This document shows positions 1 through 6,463 of a stretch of DNA of 10,248 nt, piece after piece (the stretch's first letter is position 1; the number at the start of each line of letters is the position of its first letter). Source of the DNA: Myxococcales bacterium (lineage in GTDB: Bacteria > Myxococcota > Polyangia > Fen-1088); the NCBI GenBank assembly GCA_003155465.1, contig PMCR01000564.1:1-10248 (forward strand), written 5' to 3'. The notes beneath the pieces are model-generated. The model saw only the letters and a program-made list of their open reading frames with translations. It was not told the DNA's origin and made no database searches. The position numbers were made by a program, and so were the translations under genes.

Positions 1-1
1 C

Positions 2-826
2 GCGGGCGCGACCTGGAGCCGGGCGTACTTCCGCAACAACCTCTTCATCGGCGGCATGGGCGGCGGAACCTACGGCGGCTACGGCAACGGCAGCGGGAAC
101 GTCCTCGACCTGGTCGACGCCGACGCCACCTGCTCCTTCGACTACGACGGACTCGGGTCGATCGGGACCAACACCTTCGCAGGGAAAATCGGCGCCACCC
201 GGTTCACCAGCCTGGCGACTTTGAAGGCCAACACCACCGAGGCCCACGCGGTGCAGGTCGACATGAGCGTGTTCGCCGACACCGTGCCGTTTCCCGCCAA
301 CCCCTATCCCCCCAAGCCGGTGGTGGATCTGCGGCTGGCCGCGGGGAGCGCCGCCATCGACAAAGGGCTGGTCCTGGTCGGCCTCAGCGACGGCTTCTCG
401 GGGGCGGCGCCTGACCTTGGGGCCTACGAGCTGGGGGCAACGCCTCCCGTGTATGGTCCGCGGACGGCCGGGACAGGGGGCAGCGGTGGCGCCGGCGGAG
501 CCAGCGGCACGGGCGGGACCAGCGGCGGTACCAGCGCAGCGGGCGGCACGAGCGGGGGCAGCGGCGATAACAGCGGCAGCGCCGGAAACGGCGGGCAGGC
601 CAGTCCGGGCGGCCGCTCGGGCGCGGGCGGAAATGCTGCGGACACCGGCGGAAATGTCGCAGGCGCGGGCGGCCCTTCGCCCGATGGGGGCCCGAGCCAG
701 GCAGCGGCCGGCGGATGCAGCTGCTCACACAGCGGCGGCGGCGGTGGGGCGTCGTCGCTCGCGCTCATCGTTTTGATGCTGGCCGTCCGCCGGGCCAGAC
801 GCGTGCGGTCGGGCATGGGGACGTAG
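2..826 (+). CDS. Secreted right-handed beta-helix protein with Gly-rich linker and MYXO-CTERM-like tail (5' truncated by window edge)
   Basis: The reading frame is open from base 2, so the gene starts upstream of the window; 274 residues are visible. The first part (RNNLFIGG, then a CSFDYDG stretch) and the later LAAGSAAIDKG ... APDLGAYELG segment are typical of the end of right-handed parallel beta-helix (pectate-lyase-like) surface proteins. From base 470 to 715 the protein is a low-complexity linker of GG[TSA]-type repeats. It ends with two cysteines (codons at 716 and 722), a Gly run, a hydrophobic segment (SLALIVLMLAV) and an Arg cluster. That tripartite end matches the MYXO-CTERM style of myxobacterial sorting signal. 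Expected location is the outer surface. The substrate or ligand cannot be judged because the N-terminal part is missing. A similar LAAGSA-IDKG / APDLGAYE segment occurs in the - strand gene at the other end of the window. Enzyme activity is not established. Confidence 0.85.
   Translation, partial: AGATWSRAYFRNNLFIGGMGGGTYGGYGNGSGNVLDLVDADATCSFDYDGLGSIGTNTFAGKIGATRFTSLATLKANTTEAHAVQVDMSVFADTVPFPANPYPPKPVVDLRLAAGSAAIDKGLVLVGLSDGFSGAAPDLGAYELGATPPVYGPRTAGTGGSGGAGGASGTGGTSGGTSAAGGTSGGSGDNSGSAGNGGQASPGGRSGAGGNAADTGGNVAGAGGPSPDGGPSQAAAGGCSCSHSGGGGGASSLALIVLMLAVRRARRVRSGMGT
470..715 (+). repeat. Gly-Gly-[Thr/Ser/Ala] repeat linker in beta-helix protein
   Basis: This is a degenerate coding repeat of GGC/GGA/GGG pairs followed by Thr, Ser, Ala or Asn codons (GTGGSGGAGGASGTGGTSGG-like). 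It separates the folded beta-helix from the C-terminal Cys/membrane/Arg tail and is probably an extended wall-spanning stalk. The G+C is extreme and produces long spurious open frames in the other five frames. Confidence 0.8.
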
Positions 827-829
827 CCG

Positions 830-2977
830 ATGGCGAATCGACAGGCTCCTGCGCGCGAGTCGCCGCTTGCAGCGCCGGTCTGTCTTCTTCTCATCATTGC
901 CGCGGCCTTCGCCGCCTACCACAATAGTTTCTCCGGACCTTTCGTCTTCGACGACATCGCGGCGATCGTCGACAATCCATCCATTAGACACTTATGGCCA
1001 ATTACGCGTGTCCTGGCTCCGCCGCTGGCCTCCGCCGGGGCGAACGGAAGACCAATTGTCAACCTTTCCCTGGCATTCAACTATGCGTTGGGCGGAACCA
1101 ACGTCGCGGGATATCATGTCGTCAATCTCCTGCTTCATGTCGCGGTTGCGCTCGTGCTCTTCAGCCTTGTGTTGCGCACACTGCGGCTGCCCTCGCTGAA
1201 AGTACGGTTCGAAGGCAAAGCGCGGTACCTTGCGCTTGCGATAGCCCTGCTTTGGACGGTCCACCCGCTCCTGACCGAGTCGGTAACGTCTACCATCCAG
1301 CGCAATGAGTTGATCGTCGGTCTCTTCTATCTGGTCACCCTCTACGGCGTCGTCCGTTCGTTCAACTCGACCAGGAGAACCTTCTGGTACGCGTGCGCCA
1401 TCGCGGCCTGTTTGCTTGGAATGGCAAGCAAGGAAGTCATGGCCACCGCGCCGGTCATGGTGTTGCTCTACGACAGGGCGTTCCTCTCGGGTTCCTTCAG
1501 GAGATCGTTGACACAACGTTGGCCGCTGTACCTTGGCCTGTCGGCAACCTGGGTCCCGCTGGGTTTCCTCATCTACTCCCACAACGATCGGGCCGGAACC
1601 GTTGGGTTCGGGCTCGGGGTGGCGTGGTGGGCCTATGCCCTGACCCAGTGCCAGGCTATCGTTCGCTACCTCAGCCTGGCCGTCTGGCCGCAGGGGTTGG
1701 TATTCGACTACGGCACGGCCGTGGTCAAGAATTTCGCAGCCGTCTGGCCTCAGGCATCCCTGCTTCTGGTGCTGTTGGGGGCAACCGCGTACGCCACGCT
1801 TCATCAGCCGAAGCTGGGATTCGCGGGGTGTTGGTTCTTCGGAATTCTTTCGCCCAGTTCAAGCGTCATTCCGTTGACCACGCAAACCATGGCGGAGCAT
1901 CGCATGTACTTGCCATTGATCCCCGTGGTTGCCATCGCGGCTGTCGGACTCTTTGCCAAGGCGAACAAGAATGCTGGGCTTGTGGTGACCGTTGTCGTCG
2001 CATCGCTGCTGGGCTGGAAGACCATAGAGCGCAACGAAGTCTACCAGAGCGCTGTTTCCCTCTGGGCCGATACGATCAGCAAGCGTCCGGGGAATGCTCG
2101 GGCCTACAAGGAGTTCGGCAACGTCCTAGACGGAGCAGGAAGAACGTCAGAGGCGCTGGCAAACTACGATAGGGCTGTGCAATTGAGGCCCGACTACATA
2201 ACGGCCTACTATGACAAGGCCGTGGCCCTCTTGAAGATGGGTCAGGCATCTGCGGCAATTGAACAGTTCGATCGAGCGTTGAGCATGGACCCGGCCCATG
2301 TCAAAGCTCTCAAGGGGAAGGGCGATGCGCTGGTGCAGGCGGGGCAGGCCGATGCTGCAATCCCACCGTACGAAATGGCGGTGAAGCTGCAGCCGGATGA
2401 CTCCGGCGCAGCCCGTAACCTGGGGATCGCCCTACTAACTGTCGGAAGGGTGTCCGAGGGGATCGAACGGTTGGAAGCCGCATTGCGCAGCGATCCCCGG
2501 GACGCTGGCGCGCACAGCAATCTCGGCTATGCATTTTGGAGAATCGGACAGGTTGAGAAGGCCGTCCTGCATTTCGAGGCAGCGGCGCAACTGGAGCCCG
2601 ACTCTGCGGAGGCACACTACAATTTCGCACGGGCACTGGCACGGGCGGGACGGCCGACGGATGCGATTGGCGAGTACCGGAAAGTCATCACGCTGAAACC
2701 GGACCATGTTGTGGCCTATTACAATATAGGCAACGCATATGCGAACACCGGTCAGTTGGTGCAGGCTCTCGCGGCATACGAAGAGGCATTGAAATACAAG
2801 CCCGAGTATCCGGAAGCCCACAACAACTGTGGTACGATCCTGCGTCGCCTGGGCCGCATCGAGGAGGCTCGGAGGCACTATGATCTGGCGCTGCAGTACA
2901 GACCCGACTATCCCCAGGCGGGGCGCAACCTTGCGGCCCTGGTCGGATCGCAGGATGTGCCATCGATACAGGAGTAG
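830..2977 (+). CDS. Polytopic membrane protein with eight C-terminal TPRs, TMTC/GT-C glycosyltransferase-like
   Basis: This 715-residue protein has a membrane half (about residues 12-400, roughly 9-11 hydrophobic segments) and a TPR half. The membrane half carries GT-C/TMTC-type signatures: an acidic pair in the first loop (FVFDD, D41-D42) followed by NPSIR, an HPLLTESV segment at 145-152 followed by QRNE at 157-160, and EHRMYLP at 356-362. Residues 422-693 are eight consecutive 34-residue TPRs with no gaps (units start at 422, 456, 490, 524, 558, 592, 626 and 660), plus a partial ninth. Eukaryotic TMTC proteins with this architecture O-mannosylate proteins from a lipid-linked donor; the bacterial relatives are mostly uncharacterised, so a transferase role is inference. 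The start is 3 nt after the upstream stop, with GGGGA at 817-821 as a plausible ribosome site, suggesting coupling to the beta-helix gene. Third codon positions look less G+C-rich than in that neighbour. Confidence 0.82.
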   Translation: MANRQAPARESPLAAPVCLLLIIAAAFAAYHNSFSGPFVFDDIAAIVDNPSIRHLWPITRVLAPPLASAGANGRPIVNLSLAFNYALGGTNVAGYHVVNLLLHVAVALVLFSLVLRTLRLPSLKVRFEGKARYLALAIALLWTVHPLLTESVTSTIQRNELIVGLFYLVTLYGVVRSFNSTRRTFWYACAIAACLLGMASKEVMATAPVMVLLYDRAFLSGSFRRSLTQRWPLYLGLSATWVPLGFLIYSHNDRAGTVGFGLGVAWWAYALTQCQAIVRYLSLAVWPQGLVFDYGTAVVKNFAAVWPQASLLLVLLGATAYATLHQPKLGFAGCWFFGILSPSSSVIPLTTQTMAEHRMYLPLIPVVAIAAVGLFAKANKNAGLVVTVVVASLLGWKTIERNEVYQSAVSLWADTISKRPGNARAYKEFGNVLDGAGRTSEALANYDRAVQLRPDYITAYYDKAVALLKMGQASAAIEQFDRALSMDPAHVKALKGKGDALVQAGQADAAIPPYEMAVKLQPDDSGAARNLGIALLTVGRVSEGIERLEAALRSDPRDAGAHSNLGYAFWRIGQVEKAVLHFEAAAQLEPDSAEAHYNFARALARAGRPTDAIGEYRKVITLKPDHVVAYYNIGNAYANTGQLVQALAAYEEALKYKPEYPEAHNNCGTILRRLGRIEEARRHYDLALQYRPDYPQAGRNLAALVGSQDVPSIQE

Positions 2978-3086
2978 TCACTCGGGGTACTACCGCCACC
3001 CACACCTACGCCGCTTCCCGCTAGTCCGAGTTCCAGGAAGCAGGCATCGTTTGACACCTCCTCGGGACCGACCGTACCATCTTGGG
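2978..3086 (+). other. Intergenic gap between GT-C/TPR gene and secreted TPR gene
   Basis: This is a 109-nt non-coding stretch. I see no convincing terminator: only short 5-6 bp inverted repeats with long loops and no T-run. Its 3' end holds the promoter-like sequence listed separately. Confidence 0.6.
3051..3080 (+). promoter_or_regulatory. Candidate sigma70-type promoter for the TPR-lipoprotein pair
   Basis: A perfect TTGACA (3051-3056) is followed after 18 nt by TACCAT (3075-3080; two mismatches to TATAAT). The expected transcription start falls about 6-8 nt downstream, at or next to the ATG at 3087. This would make a leaderless or nearly leaderless mRNA, which fits the lack of a Shine-Dalgarno sequence before that ATG. 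This is a sequence match only; hexamers can occur by chance in high-G+C DNA. Confidence 0.45.
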
Positions 3087-3875
3087 ATGGGTTTTCGAGT
3101 GACGGGAATCGTCATTGCTGCTGCCTTGTTTCTCCCGGCGGGCGTCCTGGCGCAAACGAAGGCGCCCGGTACAGCGGTCCAGACGAAAGAGAAGGCAGAA
3201 GCCAAGGTGCACTACGACCGGGGGACGATCCATTTCAACCTGGACGAGTGGCCCCAGGCCATCGTTGAGTTCAAGGCCGCCTATCGGCTGTATCCTGACG
3301 CGACCTTTCTCTACAACATTGCCCAGTGCCACCGGAAGCTGGGCAACGTGGCCGAGGCGCTGAGCTTCTATAAGAAGTACGTGCGCGAGCGGCCGGATGC
3401 GCCGAACCTGCCCGAGGTGGAGAAGCGCATCGACGAGCTTGAGGCTGCGCAGGCCGCGCAAGCCAAGTCACGCGAGGCTCCGCCGCCTGGGGTGGCTCCG
3501 CCGAGTTTTGCGGCCCAGCCAGCCCAGGTTGCTGCGCCGGTTGGGCCGAATGCCGCCCCTCTGCCAGGGACCGCCGGACCAGAGCCCGCAGCCGCACCGC
3601 CAGCCCCGCCGACGCAGCCGTCCGCCATCGGTACCGCGGCCCCGCCCGTGCTGGCGCGCGCTGACTTCGCGCCGCCTGGCGCCGATCTCACGACTTCGGC
3701 CCCTCCGGCAGGTGAGGCGTCGTCGAACAGCATCCTGCGAAAGTGGTGGTTCTGGACGGCCGTGGGGGCGGCGGTTGCGGCCGGCGGGGTTGTCGCCGTT
3801 CTCGCTCTCTCCTCCTCCAAGTCGGCCACTCACTACAAAGGCAACATGGATCCCCCTTTGCTTACGGTGCCCTAA
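3087..3875 (+). CDS. Secreted TPR protein with Pro/Ala-rich linker and C-terminal membrane anchor
   Basis: A 262-residue protein. The open frame extends upstream to 2829, but ATG 3087 is chosen because it begins a clear signal peptide (residues 1-22, hydrophobic VIAAALFLPAGVLA, probable cleavage after VLA) and the upstream part reads over the end of the previous gene. Residues 40-118 contain about two TPR-like helical pairs (YDRGTIHFNL..., FLYNIAQCHRKLGN...FYKKYV), a pattern common in short myxobacterial TPR proteins. Residues about 120-215 are a Pro/Ala-rich linker, 220-241 a transmembrane segment (WWFWTAVGAAVAAGG...), and the last 21 residues a short tail. Likely a periplasmic scaffold or accessory protein tethered to the membrane. 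It overlaps the following lipoprotein start by one base, so the two are probably co-translated partners. No catalytic motif is visible; its specific function is unknown. Confidence 0.8.
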   Translation: MGFRVTGIVIAAALFLPAGVLAQTKAPGTAVQTKEKAEAKVHYDRGTIHFNLDEWPQAIVEFKAAYRLYPDATFLYNIAQCHRKLGNVAEALSFYKKYVRERPDAPNLPEVEKRIDELEAAQAAQAKSREAPPPGVAPPSFAAQPAQVAAPVGPNAAPLPGTAGPEPAAAPPAPPTQPSAIGTAAPPVLARADFAPPGADLTTSAPPAGEASSNSILRKWWFWTAVGAAVAAGGVVAVLALSSSKSATHYKGNMDPPLLTVP

Positions 3876-3877
3876 TG
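3873..3877 (+). promoter_or_regulatory. TAATG stop/start overlap coupling TPR protein and lipoprotein
   Basis: The stop TAA (3873-3875) shares its last A with the ATG (3875-3877) of the lipoprotein gene. No strong Shine-Dalgarno precedes it, so initiation probably depends on ribosomes terminating on the upstream gene. Confidence 0.7.
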
Positions 3878-6463
3878 ACCAATCGACAAGCTTGTCCGCT
3901 GCTGCTTCTCTTGGGCTTCGCCACGCTTGGCGCCGCCTGCAAGAAGACCCAGCCTGTCACCGAGCTCATCCTGGAAATCGGCACCAACATCCCGGTCCCG
4001 TCGGAAATGGACGGCTTGTCCCTCAAGATCTCCACCGCGTCCAGCGGCGACTTCTTCAACAAGACGTATAGCCTGGGCACTGGCCCAGACCAGATCATGT
4101 TGCCTCGGCGGATGACTCTGACACCGTCAAACACAGGGACCACAGTCACGGTGAAGGTGGACGGCCTGCTCGCCAACAACGTCATCGTGTCCCGAACGGC
4201 CATCACCAGTTTCCTGCAAGGCGAGTCCAGGCTCCTGCGCATCAACCTGCTCGATGAGTGCGTGGGGACGACGGCCTGTCCCGAAGGACAGACCTGCTTG
4301 GCCGCCCACGCATGCACCGATGCGAATGTCGATCCTTCCACGCTCGATGTCTTCGACCCCAAGAAGCCCCCCCAGCCGGCGCCGCTTGACAGCGACGGCG
4401 GCGCTCCCTCCGATGGCGCCAGCGACGGGCAGTCTGCGGACGGCGTGTCTGAGGACGCGGGCGATGTCCCGCCGGCCCTGACGGACACGGCCCGTGACTG
4501 TGGCGCGGATGGCCTGGTCACCAGCGACGGGCCGGAACCCGTCGACGGGATGGCTCCCAGCGACGGGATGGTTTCCAGCGACGGCCCGGAACCCGACGTG
4601 CCGGCTAGCAAGCCAAACGGCGCGACGTGCACCGCGAAGGCCGAATGCCAGTCGAGCGTCTGCGTGGATGGGTTCTGCTGCAACAGCGACTGTTCCGGGA
4701 GCTGCATGTCGTGCAAGGTTCCCGGCAGTGTGGGGATCTGCTCGCTGGTTCCGCTCAACAATTCCTCCGATGGCGACTGCCCGGATGACGGCGCGCAAAC
4801 CTGCGGCCGGAACGGCAAGTGCGACGGCGCGGGTGGGTGCATGCTCTACCCAAGCGGCGCCGAATGCTCGGCCGAGACCTGTCCGGCAGGATCCGCGAGA
4901 CACACTCGGCCAGGCTTGTGCGACGGCCATGGCGTCTGCGCCGCAGGTCAGGTGCTGGATTGCGCTCCCTATGTGTGCAACACGACCACCAGCAGCTGCT
5001 ACACAAGCTGCTCGGCCGGCGGCCCGGAATGTAAACCACCTGGCCAGTGTACAAACGGGTCATGCGGCAAGAAGAGCAACGGCCAGATCTGCACCCTGCT
5101 TTCCGAGTGCACCTCGAACTTCTGTGAGCAGGGGGTGTGCTGTGGCGGCCCTTGCCAAGGCTTGTGTATGTCCTGCGCGGTGGACGGCTTGGTCGGAACC
5201 TGTTCGGCGGTCAAAGCGGGCAAAGCCGACCCCCAGAACCGCTGCCCGGACCGGGGTCTGGCGAGTTGCGGAACGAACGGCCTGTGTGATGGCAGCGGCG
5301 CCTGCCAGAGGTACGCGGCCGGGCTCCCGTGTCAGGCAGGCATTTGTGATCCCAACAGCGCCACTTTCTCTTCCTCCACCTGCAGCGGGTCCGGGACCTG
5401 CAGCCCGTCCCCCAACACAGCTTGTGCGCCATACAACTGCAATGCCAGCGGCTGCAAAAAAGCCTGCACCGTACTCTCCGACTGCGCCTTGGGCTACGTC
5501 TGTTCCCCCAGCGGAACCTGCGTGCCGCCCGAAGACTGTATGAACGGCATAGATGACGATGGCAATGGCAAGGTCGATTGCGCTGATCCGGCCTGCGTGA
5601 ACGCAGGCTATACGTGCGTGCCCCAGTTGCCGAGCAGTTTCGCCGGGCCCGGGGAGGTCTATGACGGACCCGGCCCGTCCCCGCCATGCGACCCGCTCTA
5701 CCCGACAGACTACCCTGCCGGGGCACCCGGGCAACCGGTGTACGCGACACCTCAATGCGCAATGTCGTGCGGGGACTGCAAGTGCGGCGATCCCGCCGCC
5801 GGCTCCTGCGGCGACCCCCAGTTCTGGTCCACGACGGACGTCGGTCTCGGGTGTACCGGTGGCAAGGCCGGGCCGGTAAGACCTTCCCAATGCGTCGACC
5901 TTCTGGCAAAACCCACGAGGTACTTCACCAGGGCCGGCGCAGCCGGCGGCGGTTCCTGCACGCCCACCGGCGGGACGCCGAATCGCCAGGCTCCCATCTG
6001 GAACACGGGTCACCTCTGCCAGACCAACGCAAAAGGAGGCCTGGGCTGCGACCCGGGCTATGTCTGCTGGCCCAAGCCGCAACCTCCGTTCCTTCCCCAG
6101 GCTTGCATCTTCGCCAGCGGCGACCAGAGCTGCCCCAGCACCGGCTATACAGTCAAACGAAGCTACTACGACAGCAACGATTACGGCGACACCCGTGACT
6201 GCACCACATCCACCTGCATCTGTACCCCGCACGTGTCGTGTGGCGCCCAAGAACTCGACCTGTATTCCAAGCCAACGTGTGGCGGAATCGCCGCTCCGAT
6301 CGCAGTTCCCTCCCCCTGCCAGACGTTTCCCGCGGGCGTGGCGTCCCTGAGTTTCACGGCCTCGACCCCCACCGTCAGTGATTGCACATTAACCGGCAAG
6401 GCGACCGCCATCGGCGCCTGCACTCCCAAGGGCAACGCGACTACTGCCTGCTGTACGCCGTAG
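3875..6463 (+). CDS. Large Cys-rich lipoprotein with two tandem Cys-rich modules and a MopE-like metal-binding motif
   Basis: An 862-residue protein. The start at ATG 3875 (one-base TAATG overlap with the previous stop) is preferred over the longer frame from 3743 because it gives a lipoprotein signal: MTNRQACPLLLLL then LGAAC, with C22 the predicted lipidated residue. In order: a beta-rich region (about 25-150) ending in an ECVGTTACPEGQTC-type Cys motif; an Asp/Ser/Gly/Pro linker (161-247) with repeated SDGPEP and PSDGM units; Cys-rich module 1 (about 252-405); module 2 (406-549), clearly homologous to module 1; a MopE/PF11617-like motif CMNGIDDDGNGKVDC (555-569); and a C-terminal domain of about 290 residues with many more cysteines and no fold I recognise. 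Such disulfide-rich outer-surface lipoproteins are common in Myxococcota. The role is probably adhesion, binding or structure, but nothing in the sequence proves it. The 3' end overlaps the opposite-strand RidA-like gene by 23 bp. Confidence 0.83.
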   Translation: MTNRQACPLLLLLGFATLGAACKKTQPVTELILEIGTNIPVPSEMDGLSLKISTASSGDFFNKTYSLGTGPDQIMLPRRMTLTPSNTGTTVTVKVDGLLANNVIVSRTAITSFLQGESRLLRINLLDECVGTTACPEGQTCLAAHACTDANVDPSTLDVFDPKKPPQPAPLDSDGGAPSDGASDGQSADGVSEDAGDVPPALTDTARDCGADGLVTSDGPEPVDGMAPSDGMVSSDGPEPDVPASKPNGATCTAKAECQSSVCVDGFCCNSDCSGSCMSCKVPGSVGICSLVPLNNSSDGDCPDDGAQTCGRNGKCDGAGGCMLYPSGAECSAETCPAGSARHTRPGLCDGHGVCAAGQVLDCAPYVCNTTTSSCYTSCSAGGPECKPPGQCTNGSCGKKSNGQICTLLSECTSNFCEQGVCCGGPCQGLCMSCAVDGLVGTCSAVKAGKADPQNRCPDRGLASCGTNGLCDGSGACQRYAAGLPCQAGICDPNSATFSSSTCSGSGTCSPSPNTACAPYNCNASGCKKACTVLSDCALGYVCSPSGTCVPPEDCMNGIDDDGNGKVDCADPACVNAGYTCVPQLPSSFAGPGEVYDGPGPSPPCDPLYPTDYPAGAPGQPVYATPQCAMSCGDCKCGDPAAGSCGDPQFWSTTDVGLGCTGGKAGPVRPSQCVDLLAKPTRYFTRAGAAGGGSCTPTGGTPNRQAPIWNTGHLCQTNAKGGLGCDPGYVCWPKPQPPFLPQACIFASGDQSCPSTGYTVKRSYYDSNDYGDTRDCTTSTCICTPHVSCGAQELDLYSKPTCGGIAAPIAVPSPCQTFPAGVASLSFTASTPTVSDCTLTGKATAIGACTPKGNATTACCTP
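4521..4594 (+). repeat. Short direct repeats in the lipoprotein linker
   Basis: A 20-nt unit beginning CCAGCGACGG at 4521-4540 recurs at 4575-4594 with one mismatch. A partial copy (CCAGCGACGGGATGG) lies between them at 4557-4571. The 54-nt period is 18 codons, so expansion or contraction keeps the frame. It encodes the SDGPEP / SDGM stretches of the acidic linker. Confidence 0.7.
4628..5521 (+). repeat. Tandem duplication of a ~150-residue Cys-rich module
   Basis: Residues 252-405 and 406-549 of the lipoprotein align along their length with most cysteines in register: C-x(5)-C-x(4)-C at each start, then CC, then SCMSC in one and LCMSC in the other, G-x-CS, CP, SC/TCG-x-NG-x-CDG-x-G-x-C, and CAPYxCN near the end of both. 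The amino acids between the cysteines have diverged, so the duplication is old rather than recent. Confidence 0.8.
5537..5581 (+). other. MopE-like putative metal-binding motif within the lipoprotein
   Basis: CMNGIDDDGNGKVDC (residues 555-569) followed by ADPAC fits the C-x-NG-x-DDD-x-x-G-x-x-D-C pattern of the putative metal-binding motif family named after methanotroph MopE (PF11617) and common in myxobacterial secreted proteins. The Asp cluster resembles a calcium-binding loop. The actual metal is not known from sequence. Confidence 0.65.

Noticed and set aside
470..715. GG-rich repeats as a CRISPR array or collagen-like triple helix
   Set aside because: There are no constant repeats with unique spacers, and the translation is GG[TSA], not Gly-X-Y. 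It is a coding low-complexity linker.
992..1804. - strand open frame (270 codons) inside the GT-C/TPR gene
   Set aside because: Charged, motif-free translation antisense to clear membrane segments. Shadow frame.
2829..3086. N-terminal extension of the secreted TPR protein (86 extra residues)
   Set aside because: It overlaps the last TPRs of the previous gene in another frame and would bury the signal peptide that begins at 3087.
5060..6250. Long - strand open frame (396 codons) opposite the lipoprotein gene
   Set aside because: It is Ala/Val/Gly/Arg-biased with no domain or signal, and lies wholly antisense to a Cys-rich protein with clear lipoprotein, module and MopE-like signatures. Typical high-G+C shadow frame.
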